Numbered from the stretch's first letter, positions 15,374 to 25,052 are shown. The stretch is 64,000 nucleotides of DNA from Nitrospira sp. (GCA_030123625.1 CP126121.1:267001-331000), one strand, 5' to 3'. Translations and numbers: made by a program. The notes: generated from the sequence alone by a model not told the origin.

Positions 15374-16426
15374 TCAGTTGTCCGGGGTTTCGACGATATG
15401 ATTCTCGAACCTGGTACAGCCTTCCGCCAATAGCCGATTAGTCAACATCTCACCCGGCCATTCAATCGGCAAATCGGCGGTGAAGACCCAAACATCGGGA
15501 GAGGTCCACACCGGACCATGTTCATCAGGAAGTTCCGGATCGAACAGGTCGGTCCACACGGGCATATAGACTCCATTTCCGCATTGCGTATGGAGATGGA
15601 CGATCGTACGGGATCTCACCAGCGGATCCAGTTCCCTCCATACTGCGGCGGTCTCATCGGCAAGATGATGGAGGCGTACCGCATTCTGCGCATCGAACAT
15701 GGCATAGGCGGCGTACACCGGCGCCTCAATCGTATCCGGCGCACATGCCAGCTCCGGACATTGTTTCACCAACCCTTCGAGAATCTCACGGCGCTGTCGA
15801 TCCTCCCATGCATCGGGCAAACCTGGATCCGGAGCGCCGATCAGCTCAAACAAGAGAAACGCGGTATTTTCGACCGGAGGAAGCAACCGTGCCGCCACGG
15901 ATTGGGCACGCCTGGAATCTGCGACCGTCACAAGGTGGTCATGGAACAATTGAAGGTTCAACATCTCCAAGGTAGCATCGGTCAAGAGGCGCGACTCGAC
16001 GCGAACCACTGTTCCAGCAGAAAGTTGGAGATACTTTTGCAGGAGATCGGCCGTGGCGATCGGATCAATCTTCAGCTTGAGAGGGGCGGTTAAGTTCGCC
16101 TGCAGTGGAAGCTCCAGAGCCGCCATCGTGGCATAAGCCGGCTTTTCGTCGTTCGGTCCGTCCAACAGCAACGTACAGCTCGCCTCGGCGACCAGATCGA
16201 ACAGCCATTCGGCCATTTCTTCGTCGAGCGCCGCCAGCACGGTCAGTAGATCGTGCTCCCGTCCTTGCTCGAGAAACGCCTGCAAGGTATCGATCGCATC
16301 ATCGGTGTCGCCATGATCGTGGCGACGGGCATTGATGAGATGAATGAGATCCCGCGTGAGTGGATCGGGACGAGACCAGCCTAACATCAAGGCTCCCTGC
16401 TGACGACTCGACAACTCAAAACGCAT
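15374..16426 (-). CDS. Conserved hypothetical protein, 350 aa
   Basis: Not recognised. It is a soluble, acidic, Leu-rich protein with no signal peptide or membrane segment. Notable local features: MAEWLFDLVAEASCTLLLDG, HLHTQCGNGVYMPVWTDLF near residue 280, and an acidic C-terminus. Length, normal codon use and the absence of competing long frames on the opposite strand support a real gene. It is followed closely upstream by the YjbQ gene on the same strand, with about 76 bp between, so they may be co-transcribed. No function is proposed. Confidence 0.65.
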   Translation of the reverse strand: MRFELSSRQQGALMLGWSRPDPLTRDLIHLINARRHDHGDTDDAIDTLQAFLEQGREHDLLTVLAALDEEMAEWLFDLVAEASCTLLLDGPNDEKPAYATMAALELPLQANLTAPLKLKIDPIATADLLQKYLQLSAGTVVRVESRLLTDATLEMLNLQLFHDHLVTVADSRRAQSVAARLLPPVENTAFLLFELIGAPDPGLPDAWEDRQRREILEGLVKQCPELACAPDTIEAPVYAAYAMFDAQNAVRLHHLADETAAVWRELDPLVRSRTIVHLHTQCGNGVYMPVWTDLFDPELPDEHGPVWTSPDVWVFTADLPIEWPGEMLTNRLLAEGCTRFENHIVETPDN

Positions 16427-16502
16427 GTTGCCAAACTTTTCCTACCCATGCAAGCCTCAGAACGATTATCCGCGCTCACCCCGCACAGATCGGCGCACGT
16501 CC

Positions 16503-16916
16503 CTATTCACCAATAATCTTCACGAGGACCCGCTTGCGACGACGTCCGTCGAACTCGCCGTAAAAAATTCGCTCCCAGGGACCGAAGTCCAGTTTTCCTT
16601 CTGTGAGGGCGACGACGACTTCTCGCCCCATCACTTGTCGCTTCAGATGAGCGTCGCCATTGTCCTCGCCGGTGTCGTTATGCCGGTACACCGCCTCTTG
16701 AGGAGCAAGCCGTTCCAAGAAATCATCGTAGTCCCGCAACAGGCCGGGCTCATCATCATTGATGTACACGCTGGCCGTGATATGCATGGCGTTCACCAGG
16801 ACGAGACCTTCCCGTATCCCACTCTTCTTGACCACTGCTTCGACGTGGGGCGTGATATTGATGTAGGCTCGTCTGGTCTTTGTCTCAAACCAGAGTTCTT
16901 CACGGTAGGACTTCAT
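16503..16916 (-). CDS. YjbQ/UPF0047 family protein
   Basis: A 137-aa protein from ATG 16916, which matches the usual length of the family; the open frame runs to 17012 and ATG 16934 is another candidate. Family landmarks: [57 protein letters not shown] and [13 protein letters not shown]. The conserved His, Glu and Asp residues form a trimer active site. Some members show thiamine-phosphate synthase activity in vitro, but the physiological role is unsettled. Cytoplasmic. Confidence 0.85.
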   Translation of the reverse strand: MKSYREELWFETKTRRAYINITPHVEAVVKKSGIREGLVLVNAMHITASVYINDDEPGLLRDYDDFLERLAPQEAVYRHNDTGEDNGDAHLKRQVMGREVVVALTEGKLDFGPWERIFYGEFDGRRRKRVLVKIIGE

Positions 16917-17215
16917 GATCGTCGACCACAACATTGTGCCTGCCGCTTCCATAGACATGCAAGAGGTCCGAGTGAACTTTGCTTCCTCATGATTAATCAC
17001 GCTCGGCTGCACAGAGCTGAGTATGTATGGATCCGGCAGCTGAGAACGTCCGGCACCGTCTTGGCCCCATGTACAGCCCGTTGCGTCGCCTATCTATCAA
17101 GATCGACTTGCAAGATCGACTTGGCTGAATATTTACACTCAATTGACAGCCCCCAGGCTTGGTGATAAGTACTTTTTCAGAGTGTACGATGCTGTCCGCT
17201 GGAGGGAGGTGCTCG

Positions 17216-17989
17216 ATGTTTGCTACTGTGTGGGGTCCGACGTTCACCGGCAATCCTCTGAATTGGAGCCTGTTTTTTGCTCGTCAACCGGAACCGGATC
17301 TGGAATTCACGGAAGAGGAACTGGAACAGACGACCACCATTCGATCGCCTTCGCCCATGAAGCCGCCTAAGAAATCGAGTGGACGCCCTCTTCTGTGGGT
17401 ACTTGTGTTGATCGTAATCGGCGCCGGCGCCTATGTCGCGATGGAGCCGGAGATGATCATGGAGTATGTCGGACCGCTTCTGGGCGAATCGTCGTCCCCA
17501 CAACCATCGCCGCCGCAAATCGCCCGAAAACCACCGAAACCGGCGCCGCCTGTCCCGGCGACTCAGCCTCAAGCCGCTGCTTCGGCTCCATCTCCTGCGG
17601 CACCAGTCGAGATGCCTCAAGCTGCAGCGCCGACACCGGTTCCCGTTCCTGCACCTCCATCCAGCCAGCCGACACCGATGCCCTCAAATTCGATGCAAGC
17701 CTCGCCACCGCCGGCGCCGGCACCCGCTGTATCAAACACCGCTTCACCGACTCCGCTGTTCAGCGAAGGACAACGAGTCAGCGTTCTCGCGGATCCAACG
17801 AATCCCGGGGCAAAAGTGCTCCTGGCTCAAAATCCAGAAGGGACAAAATCGGGACCGGCCATTCCACCGGGAACCGCTTTCACGATTCTCGACGGCGATC
17901 TGCAGGCCGGCGAATGGGTTTATTCAGTTCGGAGTGACTTCGGCACGAAAGGCTGGCTGGCTGAGAAGCAGCTTAAATTACTACCCTGA
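17216..17989 (+). CDS. Membrane protein with Pro/Ala-rich linker and SH3-like C-terminus
   Basis: A 257-aa protein. ATG 17216 was chosen for its strong GGAGGGAGG upstream; the frame is open from 17159. Order: about 57 cytoplasmic residues, one transmembrane helix (LLWVLVLIVIGAGAYV, about 59-74), a 100-residue linker rich in Pro, Ala and Ser, then a domain of about 65 residues (SEGQRVSVLADP...WVYSVRSDFGTKGWLAEKQL) that resembles bacterial SH3 domains, which bind cell wall or protein ligands. The low-complexity linker probably spans the periplasm. No partner gene is evident; it is followed by a HAD phosphatase gene. Confidence 0.7.
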   Translation: MFATVWGPTFTGNPLNWSLFFARQPEPDLEFTEEELEQTTTIRSPSPMKPPKKSSGRPLLWVLVLIVIGAGAYVAMEPEMIMEYVGPLLGESSSPQPSPPQIARKPPKPAPPVPATQPQAAASAPSPAAPVEMPQAAAPTPVPVPAPPSSQPTPMPSNSMQASPPPAPAPAVSNTASPTPLFSEGQRVSVLADPTNPGAKVLLAQNPEGTKSGPAIPPGTAFTILDGDLQAGEWVYSVRSDFGTKGWLAEKQLKLLP

Positions 17990-18112
17990 TCGCCTGTTTG
18001 CACTCACTCACCAGGCACAGAGGACGGCGATACGATCGCCGCTCTCTGTGCTATACTGCCGCCCGTTTGCGCCATCATCATATGGGTGAGACATCACGAC
18101 CCTCAGGAATCC

Positions 18113-18796
18113 ATGCAGGCCGTAATCTTCGACTTCGACGGTGTCATCGCCGACACCGAGCCGCTTCACTTTGAAAGTCTGCGCCGGACACTGGCAGACA
18201 TCGAGATCATTTTGACCGAACCGGATTATTATGCCGACTATCTCGGCTTCGATGATCATGGATGTATTCTGGAAGCGCTACGCATCAATCAACGCCGGAT
18301 CTCTCCCTCGCTTGTCGAAGAGTTGATGGCAAAAAAGGCCGCCGCCTATTTGACCTCGATCAAGGATCACCTGGTGATTTTTCCGGGTGTCAAGGAATTC
18401 GTTGAAGATGCCGCGGCCACCTATCCCATTGCCATCGCCTCGGGTGCCTTGCGTGCCGAGATCGAGTTGGTGCTGGAACAAATCGGAATCCGAAAAGCGT
18501 TCGGTCATATTACCAGCGCGGAGGATGTGACGTGCGGCAAACCGAATCCGGAACCGTTTCTGCAGGCCCTGGCCGGATTAAACCGTCGGCATTCCGCTGC
18601 TCCGATCCCTCCGGATGCTTGCTTGGCTATCGAAGATTCCCGTCCCGGCATCCGGGCTGCACGATCAGCGGGAATGAAGGTCTTGGCGGTAGCCAATACG
18701 CACACCATACAGGATCTTCACGAGGCCGATGCAATCAGCTATAGTTTGGGCGAAACGCGCCTTCAGGATTTGCGCATCCGCTTGTGGCCGGCATAA
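18113..18796 (+). CDS. HAD-superfamily phosphatase (beta-phosphoglucomutase-like)
   Basis: About 227 aa from ATG 18113; GTG 18086 would add nine residues. HAD motif I is VIFDFDGVIADTEPLH (Asp7 nucleophile, Asp9), motif II is in IASGA, the motif III Lys is in CGKPNPEPF and motif IV is IEDSRPGIRAA. The cap is of the helical C1 type seen in beta-phosphoglucomutase and sugar-phosphate phosphatases. Cytoplasmic. Substrate cannot be read from the sequence. Confidence 0.85.
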   Translation: MQAVIFDFDGVIADTEPLHFESLRRTLADIEIILTEPDYYADYLGFDDHGCILEALRINQRRISPSLVEELMAKKAAAYLTSIKDHLVIFPGVKEFVEDAAATYPIAIASGALRAEIELVLEQIGIRKAFGHITSAEDVTCGKPNPEPFLQALAGLNRRHSAAPIPPDACLAIEDSRPGIRAARSAGMKVLAVANTHTIQDLHEADAISYSLGETRLQDLRIRLWPA

Positions 18797-18973
18797 GGTC
18801 CACGACGCGAAGAATAATGAGGCGCACGGTGCGATGAAGAAAGAGCACCACGTTTGCGCACGCCGGCAAGATGGTGAGCGGGCCGTGTCCCGTGAGCGCC
18901 CAGTGTCTTCGAGGCAAGGCGCAATCTTCATCTACGCGATGCGAGAACGACGCTACATGAGTTTATTACAACG

Positions 18974-19915
18974 ATGAGAATCTGCTCACTCATCCCCGGA
19001 GCAACAGAAATGGTCGCCGCTCTGGATTTGGCCGACCGACTGGTCGGTATCAGCCACGAATGCGACTTTCCTGCCTCGATTCGGCACATTCCCGTCATGA
19101 TTGAACCCCTCGTCGGTACGGACGGAGTATCCGGTAGGGAAATCGACAAACAGGTCAAAGAGCTGGTTGCGTCAGGACAGCGGCTCTACCGACTCAATGA
19201 GGATGCCTTTTGCCGCGCCCGTCCGGACCTTATCCTGACGCAGGACCTCTGTCACGTCTGCTCCATCACGCCGGACCAGCTCACCCGCGCGATTGAATCA
19301 CTTCAGCATCGACCCGAAGTACTGACATTCAGCCCAACGACATTGGACGACATGATCCATGATATTGAACGCATCGCCGGTGCGGCAGACGTACCCGCGA
19401 AGGGACGGGCACTCACCAAGGAGCTCCGTCGTCGAGTAGACCACGTGCGTGCAGAGATCGGCAGCACGTCATCGCGCCCCCGCGTGGTGTGTCTCGAATG
19501 GCTGGATCCTCTCTATGTCGCAGGCCACTGGGTTCCGGAAATGGTTGAGCTCGCCGGTGGGCGCGACGTCCTTGGATCTCAGCATGCCCCATCGCATGAA
19601 ACGACGTGGCATGCTGTGGAGGCCGCTCGGCCCGATGTCATCTTTGTGATGCCTTGCGGTTACTCCGTCGAACGCACGGTCAATGAGCTCAGGCACGTCG
19701 GACACCTTGGTGATGCATGGCGGCAAGCTTGCCAACGACGGGCGGAGCTTTACGTCGTCGATGCCTCATCCCTCTTCAGCCGTCCTGGTCCACGACTCGT
19801 CGACGGCGTAGAGTTGCTTGCGGCTATTCTGCACCCCACACCCGACCATCCTCTCGATCCGACCAAAGCGATCAAACTTGAGGCCACGACACTCACCGCG
19901 GACTGCGCGTCATGA
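18974..19915 (+). CDS. BtuF-like cobalamin-binding fold protein without signal peptide
   Basis: A 313-aa class III periplasmic-binding-fold protein: RICSLIPGATEMVAALDLAD at the very N-terminus, LVGISHECDFP, LILTQDLCHVC, VVCLEWLDPLYVAGHWVPEM and DAWRQACQRRAELYVVD. These blocks belong to the BtuF/FecB group. There is no signal peptide or lipobox, and no permease or ATPase gene adjoins, so this is the cytoplasmic stand-alone subgroup whose function is unclear. Its stop overlaps the hpnD start (ATGA), which ties it to the hopanoid genes in one transcript. A link to cobalamin-dependent hopanoid steps is only a guess. Confidence 0.78.
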   Translation: MRICSLIPGATEMVAALDLADRLVGISHECDFPASIRHIPVMIEPLVGTDGVSGREIDKQVKELVASGQRLYRLNEDAFCRARPDLILTQDLCHVCSITPDQLTRAIESLQHRPEVLTFSPTTLDDMIHDIERIAGAADVPAKGRALTKELRRRVDHVRAEIGSTSSRPRVVCLEWLDPLYVAGHWVPEMVELAGGRDVLGSQHAPSHETTWHAVEAARPDVIFVMPCGYSVERTVNELRHVGHLGDAWRQACQRRAELYVVDASSLFSRPGPRLVDGVELLAAILHPTPDHPLDPTKAIKLEATTLTADCAS

Positions 19916-20772
19916 CGGTCTCTGAAGCGCAAGCCTATTGCACCGCCTACACCAAGAAAAGCGGCAGTAATTTTTACTATTCGTTCCTGTTCCTTCCCAA
20001 GGCCAAACGCGACGCCATGTACACGGTCTATGCCTTCTGCAAGGCCGTCGACAGTGCCGTCGATGAACCGACCGCCGGGAGCAACCCAAAAGACGAACTC
20101 AAGCGTTGGCGTGAGGAGCTTGACGCGGTATATTCCGGCACCCCGACCACTCCCATCATGGTGAGCCTCGCCCGCCACGTGAAGGCCTTGGGAATTCCCA
20201 AGGCGTACTTCGAGGAATTGATCAAAGGCGTCGAGATGGACCTGTTCCACAATCGCTATGTCACGTTCGATGAGCTGTCACTCTATTGCTATCGCGTCGC
20301 TTCCGTAGTAGGGCTCATCTGCTTGCATGTCTTCGGTGTCACATCGGCGCGCGCGCAGGATTATGCAGTGGCACTCGGCATGGCCTTCCAACTGACAAAC
20401 ATCCTCCGCGATGTCGGAACAGATGCCGCCGAAAGTCGGATTTATCTACCGTTGGACGACTTACGGAAGTGGAATCATTCTGAAAAAGCCATACTTAATC
20501 GAAGCTATTCTCCGGAGTTCCGCGCATTGATGGAATATGAGGCCTCCCGAGCGCACCATTATTACAAGCGGGCCGATGCGGCCCTCATGGGACTATCGCC
20601 TCGGGAGCGCCGCGCGCTGACCGTGGCAGAAATCATGCGTGGTATTTACAGTCGGATTTTGGAACGGATCGAACAGTCGAACTATCAGGTCTTCGGACCG
20701 CGTATCAGTCTCACCACCGCGCGCCGAGTAGTTATTGCCTTGCGTATTTGGCTCCGCTCCCTATTCTTGTGA
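19912..20772 (+). CDS. hpnD: Presqualene diphosphate synthase HpnD
   Basis: A 286-aa squalene/phytoene synthase-family enzyme. Asp-rich motifs are visible: FCKAVDSAVDEP (about 39-50) and NILRDVGTDAAESRIYLP (about 161-178); YSFLFLP near residue 22 and GLICLHVFG are also typical. HpnD joins two farnesyl diphosphates into presqualene diphosphate in the HpnCDE route to squalene and hopanoids. It overlaps the preceding BtuF-like gene by four bases and the following hpnE by four. hpnC is not in the window. Phytoene synthase is the alternative, made less likely by the neighbouring hpnE. Confidence 0.87.
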   Translation: MTVSEAQAYCTAYTKKSGSNFYYSFLFLPKAKRDAMYTVYAFCKAVDSAVDEPTAGSNPKDELKRWREELDAVYSGTPTTPIMVSLARHVKALGIPKAYFEELIKGVEMDLFHNRYVTFDELSLYCYRVASVVGLICLHVFGVTSARAQDYAVALGMAFQLTNILRDVGTDAAESRIYLPLDDLRKWNHSEKAILNRSYSPEFRALMEYEASRAHHYYKRADAALMGLSPRERRALTVAEIMRGIYSRILERIEQSNYQVFGPRISLTTARRVVIALRIWLRSLFL

Positions 20773-22085
20773 CCCCGCCGTTCTCACACACCATCCTCAT
20801 ACTCGGCGCCGGACTGGCCGGTCTGGCAACTGCGTACCATCTTCACCAACAGGGCTACCACATTACTCTGCTCGATCATCCGGACTGGCTCGATGGATTC
20901 CGGACCGATGCATCACAACCCGCCCCGATTATTCTGGGATGTCACCACCAGACGAGGCAGATCCTTCGTGCATTCGACCGAGAAGGGTCTTCGGAAGCCG
21001 ACCGAACGATTCCACTGGAATTTCGGCTGCCCGATGGGCGAATCGTCCCCTATCAGTCGGCCCGCCTCCCGGGAGCCTTTCAATGGATGATGAGCCTCTT
21101 CAGTTTTCATGGCCTTTCCTGGCAGGATCGGTGGAGACTCTTCTCCCATGTCGAACAAATTTGGGAACAGGCCCAAACCCTCCCGGCGGATTTGGAGAAC
21201 CGGACCGCGGATGAATGGCTGACGGCCACCGGACAAAGTCATGAAGCCAGAGAACGAATTTGGGGTCCGCTCGTCCAATGGTTGACCGGCAATGCGCTGA
21301 CGCGTCTCTCCGCCGCAACCTTCGTTCACCTGCTTTCAACCGTGTTTCTTCGCGATGCGTCAGACGCGAGGCTCATACATTTGACCGGCTCCGTCGACCA
21401 CCGGTTCATGGCACCCATGAAACAGTCGCTCCGCCAGAGTGATGTGCGGATTGTCTCCCTGGCCCATCGGCCTACCCTTCGGTTTGGACAGATCGGCGTG
21501 AGCGAAGTCCGGCTTCATGACGACACCAGGCTGCGGGCCGACCGGTACGTCATTGCGCTGTCCTACCAACATCTATTGCAGCTGCTGCCGGAACGGCTGC
21601 TGACACGCTACGCCTATTTCGCACAGATCGCCGAGCTCAAAAGTTTGAGCGAGGTCGTGATTCAATTGACCTGCCCGACTACGAAGCAACGGCCTCGGCT
21701 GCTTCTCCTATCGGGCCGCCCATTCCATCAGATCACCAGCACATCACTCGGCTCAGGCGAGATCGGGTATCGGTTGTCCGCCGTCGGAAACACGCTCATC
21801 GAGTTGAACAACGATCAGGTGGTCGATGCCGCGCTGACCGAGATATGCGAATTGTTCTCTGAAACGGACAGGGAGAAGGTAACCGTTCGATCAGTCTTTC
21901 GAGAACACCACGCCGCCCTGTCGCTTACGCCCGGTGTCGCGCGCCTGCGTCCGCTTCAACAGAGCCCCATTCAGAATTTGTTCGTCGCCGGGGCATGGAC
22001 CGATACCGGATGGCCGGCCAATCTGGAGAGTGCGCTCGTCAGTGCCCTCCGCTGTGCGAAGCTGGTCACGGGTCACTCAGCTTGA
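20769..22085 (+). CDS. hpnE: Hydroxysqualene dehydroxylase HpnE (FAD-dependent)
   Basis: About 438 aa from GTG 20769, which overlaps the hpnD stop (GTGA); TTG 20748 is an alternative start. The dinucleotide-binding motif ILGAGLAGLATAYHL is at the N-terminus and FVAGAWTDTGWPANLESAL at the C-terminus, as in phytoene desaturase-like amine oxidases. HpnE reduces hydroxysqualene to squalene using FAD. The order hpnD-hpnE supports the assignment. Squalene would then feed hopanoid synthesis in the membrane; squalene-hopene cyclase is not in this window. Confidence 0.85.
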   Translation: MTPPFSHTILILGAGLAGLATAYHLHQQGYHITLLDHPDWLDGFRTDASQPAPIILGCHHQTRQILRAFDREGSSEADRTIPLEFRLPDGRIVPYQSARLPGAFQWMMSLFSFHGLSWQDRWRLFSHVEQIWEQAQTLPADLENRTADEWLTATGQSHEARERIWGPLVQWLTGNALTRLSAATFVHLLSTVFLRDASDARLIHLTGSVDHRFMAPMKQSLRQSDVRIVSLAHRPTLRFGQIGVSEVRLHDDTRLRADRYVIALSYQHLLQLLPERLLTRYAYFAQIAELKSLSEVVIQLTCPTTKQRPRLLLLSGRPFHQITSTSLGSGEIGYRLSAVGNTLIELNNDQVVDAALTEICELFSETDREKVTVRSVFREHHAALSLTPGVARLRPLQQSPIQNLFVAGAWTDTGWPANLESALVSALRCAKLVTGHSA

Positions 22086-22355
22086 TGCGGGGATGCCATC
22101 ATGGTACGAGTAACCAATGATTTCATGGACCCCAATTTTTCGTGCTCGCGCTTCCGCTGATCGTGGGGAGGTTGCACGCAAAGTCCCTACGAACGTGAAG
22201 GACACCCAGCTGAATTCACCCGATATGACGTGGAACGAGATCACAGGAAGTGTGAGTACAAAGCGGGTTTGGCGAACGACTAACACTTCTTCAGCTAAGT
22301 TCACCGTTTCCGTCCGGTGCCGGTTCTCAAAGTCCCGCCGACCATGCCCGTGCAC
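22077..22355 (-). pseudogene. Possible degraded PilZ-like or unknown ORF between hpnE and the IS remnant
   Basis: The stretch 22086-22502 has no confident gene. One 92-codon minus-strand frame contains RDFENRHRTETVNLAEEVLV and ends RKIGVHEIIGYSYHDGIPAS. The first part loosely recalls PilZ domains (R...RTETVNLSE.GVLV), but the RxxxR and glycine signature is incomplete. It overlaps the end of hpnE. It may be a decayed gene next to the insertion sequence remnant, or a chance frame. Confidence 0.25.
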
Positions 22356-22502
22356 TGCATGGCCTTTCGACCATCAATGCTATGCGGGATACCTGTCTGG
22401 CGGCAAAAGGCCACCGGGTCGAATAGTGAAAATTGTCCGACGCATAGATAGCACAGATCCGTCCGCCTCATAGATATTGTTCGAGGCTGACGTAGCTAAG
22501 GA

Positions 22503-23063
22503 CTAGTGTTTGGATGATTTGTACCACTGTGTAAGCTGCCTGAGCAGCCGTTGATGAGTGCCGCCATTGAAGCGCCACTCACACTCCTTCAGATACCAGT
22601 AAAAGCTCTCCTTGCGGATTCCGTTAAACCGGCGCAGATGCCGCTTCGCCTGGTTCCAGAAGTTTTCGATGCCCTTGATGTGGTGGCCGCGTTTCGAGAC
22701 GAACGTTTTACTGTGATTCACACGTCGGTGACGAAACTCGGAGACCTCAAGGGTGTCATAGGCCGTGAAGCTGTCAGTGTATCCGAGGCTATTGGGCCGA
22801 ACCCGCTCACGGATGAGGGGCATGAGCGTCTGGGATTTGGCATTGGGAATGATGGCGGCCACTACATGACCGCCCCGTTTTAAAAGGCCAAACACCAGGA
22901 CCTTCCCGGCAGCAGCCCGCCCGCGCTGGCCTTTCCGCACGCCGCCGAAATAACATTCGTCGGCTTCCACTTCGCCTGATAGCTCGTAATTCGGCAACTT
23001 GCCGGCAATCACCTGGTGGACGCGCTGGTAGAAAGAATGGAAAAGTATACATACTGGCAGCAA
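22503..23063 (-). mobile_element. IS1595-family (IS1016-like) transposase, 5'-truncated
   Basis: A 186-codon frame containing the ISXO2-like transposase core: LSGEVEADECYFGGVRKGQR, GKVLVFGLLKRGG, LGYTDSFTAYDTL, RRVNHSKTF, HIKGIENFWNQAKRHLRRFN and KECEWRFN. The DDE/N catalytic residues are present. The N-terminal helix-turn-helix or zinc-ribbon part (about 45 residues) is missing: homology begins near SFYQRVHQVIAG and the first ten residues look foreign. Without it the element should be immobile. Terminal inverted repeats were not identified. Confidence 0.85.
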
Positions 23064-23081
23064 AAGGATACAGGGAGGTAG

Positions 23082-23702
23082 CTAAAACTTTCCTGCGCGC
23101 AGATAGCAAAGATCCTCAAATCGCTCACCACCTCGATACTTCGCGATGACCATCCACTCTCGCCTAGTATCCGTCAGGCCAAGATAGGACTGATCATCAA
23201 TTAAGAACGGTTGAAGTGAAAAGGATGTCTTCAGTATTGGAGGAGTGGGGACCTTATCAATCCGGAGCGCTGTCAGGGGATAGGTCCCGCCGGTTCGTTC
23301 AAACTTATTGTGGGTCGCCAGCAGCGGACTGAGATCTTGCCAGCTTGCCTGTTCAAGAACGGTGCTGTCGGCAGGAAACACGTAGAGGCTGTCGCTTGGG
23401 GAACCTTTCAGACAGAAGGTCGCCTTCACCACAAGATCCTCATACCCATCATTGTCAAGATCCATTTTCGTCTTGTCGAAGCTCGAGCAGCGCCGCGTCG
23501 GTGGCCCCTGCCCTTTTAACTGGACCGGCTCCCACTGCACCGTCTTCGATAGCTCAGCGTTAAGGTTCAGATGTTCTCCGAACAACGCCACCACCTTTTC
23601 ACAAAAGGGGTTATCTGCAAACGCAGTCAGTTCCGCCGAAGCGGCAACGGCCAGTGCCGGCAACATTGTCAACAGCACACTTCCCACGCCCGTGAGCTTC
23701 AT
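23082..23702 (-). CDS. Secreted hypothetical protein (FG-GAP-like calcium loop)
   Basis: About 206 aa from ATG 23702, which has GAGGAGG upstream and gives a clean Sec signal peptide (KLTGVGSVLLTMLPALAVAA, cleaved near ASA). The open frame runs further upstream to 23831. A segment KMDLDNDGYEDLVVKATFC resembles the D-x-D-x-D-G loops of FG-GAP or dockerin repeats that bind calcium. Four cysteines may form disulfides. It follows the IS remnant directly and diverges from the uracil-DNA glycosylase gene. The function is unknown; a periplasmic location is likely. Confidence 0.7.
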   Translation of the reverse strand: MKLTGVGSVLLTMLPALAVAASAELTAFADNPFCEKVVALFGEHLNLNAELSKTVQWEPVQLKGQGPPTRRCSSFDKTKMDLDNDGYEDLVVKATFCLKGSPSDSLYVFPADSTVLEQASWQDLSPLLATHNKFERTGGTYPLTALRIDKVPTPPILKTSFSLQPFLIDDQSYLGLTDTRREWMVIAKYRGGERFEDLCYLRAGKF

Positions 23703-23798
23703 AGCCATTCCTCCTCGCTCTTGGACAACATTATCTCGATTGACATCCCGGCTTTCCGTTTTTAAGATATCGCTACCAATTTTCACCGTCCTCAACTC

Positions 23799-24455
23799 AT
23801 GGAACTCACCCCTCTCCAAGACCTCGCTCAATCCCTCGTCGGCTGCGAGCGCTGTAAGCTGGCAAAGCTAGGGCGCAGCCAAGTCGTATTTGGCGTCGGG
23901 AATCCTCACGCCAGTATCATGTTTGTGGGAGAAGCGCCAGGTTTCAATGAAGATCAGAAGGGCGAGCCATTTGTGGGAGCGGCTGGAAAGCTCTTAAACG
24001 ACCTCTTGGCCTCGGCAGGCCTCTCGCGCGATCAAATCTACATTGCGAATGTCATCAAGTGCCGACCGCCGAACAACCGCGACCCGGAGCAAGACGAAGT
24101 GGAAACCTGTAAGCCGTTCCTGATGCAGCAGATCCAGCTGATTCGGCCAAAACTGGTCTGCACCTTGGGCAATTGGGCTACTCAAACTCTATTGGAACGC
24201 AAAGTCGGTATCACCAAAGTAAAAGCACAAGCCTTCTACATGAAGGACTTCGTCATCTTTCCGTTGCTGCACCCAGCCGCCGCCCTCCATCAAGGCAACC
24301 TGCTTGAAACGCTGAAAGAGGATTTCAAGAAGCTGAAAGAATTTCTCGACCGCCACTCCAAACCGGCCGAGCCAACCAGCAAAGCCCCTACCCCAGCCGC
24401 ACCAGTCCTGAATATTGAATCATCCCAGCCGACACAGATGGATTTATTCGGGTAA
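23799..24455 (+). CDS. Type-4 uracil-DNA glycosylase
   Basis: A 218-aa family 4 UDG with an Fe-S cluster. Cys16 and Cys19 (VGCERCKLAK), then Cys in IKCRPPNNRDP and ETCKPF, are the four cluster ligands. Motif A is GEAPGFNEDQKGEPFVG, and the C-terminal motif is LLHPAAALHQ. The enzyme removes uracil from DNA and is the usual UDG in many thermophiles and deep-branching bacteria. The C-terminal 25 residues are a Pro/Ala-rich tail ending QMDLFG, similar in form to sliding-clamp-binding peptides (Q-x-D-L-F), so a DNA polymerase beta-clamp contact is plausible. Confidence 0.9.
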   Translation: MELTPLQDLAQSLVGCERCKLAKLGRSQVVFGVGNPHASIMFVGEAPGFNEDQKGEPFVGAAGKLLNDLLASAGLSRDQIYIANVIKCRPPNNRDPEQDEVETCKPFLMQQIQLIRPKLVCTLGNWATQTLLERKVGITKVKAQAFYMKDFVIFPLLHPAAALHQGNLLETLKEDFKKLKEFLDRHSKPAEPTSKAPTPAAPVLNIESSQPTQMDLFG

Positions 24456-24464
24456 TCTTCTGCT

Positions 24465-24640
24465 GAGACGCAGGCCGAGTGTGAGCGGCAACGCAACACC
24501 TTCGTCCGCCTGTACCGTAAGACAGATCCAAGGCCGTGGACACCCTGCTGCGCGACTGGGTCCGGATGGTCACTTTCTACGCGTTTCCGAAAGAACACTG
24601 GATTCACCTCCGAACGACCAACGTCGTGGAGAGGACCGCC
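24465..24640 (+). mobile_element. IS256-family transposase remnant
   Basis: A fragment of the C-terminal part of a mutator-type transposase. LLRDWVRMVTFYAFPKEHW and IHLRTTNVVE are clear in the frame starting near 24536. The preceding segment (CERQRNTFVRLYRKTDPR) is in another frame, so the fragment is frameshifted as well as truncated. It ends abruptly after VVER. No intact IS256 copy was seen. The remainder of 24641-24960 holds nothing recognisable. Confidence 0.7.
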
Positions 24641-24959
24641 GCTGATTCCATTTACACACCTATTGACAGGATCTCCGGTATGCTTTTCGCTCCGCACCGT
24701 CCGCAGAGCATGGCATTGGCGTTTTCCACATCAGCAGAAACCCACCGCGTTTGAAATACAATGTGGTTAGTCCTCGGCGCATGGCTGTACTGCACGCAGG
24801 ACAGGCCTTACTGCCTATCAGTTTCGTTTTTTCAAATTGGCTTCTTACCCATAAAGGATCGCCATTGATCGATGCGTGTTATCGCAACGTTGCTAGGGGC
24901 AGTCTGGGAAGGCTCTATACCTTCACTTAGATTCGAAGAGAGGAGCCTGGCTCCTGGCC

Positions 24960-25035
24960 CTTCCACCTACTTTATCGACCGGCTTCTCTTCTTCCGGCAC
25001 ATCCAAACACTGGACCCGCATCTCATTTCACTAGC
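24960..25035 (-). pseudogene. Decayed 3' fragment of a paralogue of the 25465-25920 gene
   Basis: On the minus strand this DNA reads EMRVQCLDVPEEEKPVDK, matching EEMLVQWFDVPEEEKSAENA near the C-terminus of the gene at 25465-25920. The DNA is visibly similar over about 50 bases. It is a leftover of a duplication, seen by eye only. Confidence 0.4.
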
Positions 25036-25052
25036 GAGATTAGCTGATCAGC

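Noticed and set aside
18797-18973. Cobalamin riboswitch upstream of the BtuF-like gene
   Set aside because: No B12-box core sequence could be found in the gap.
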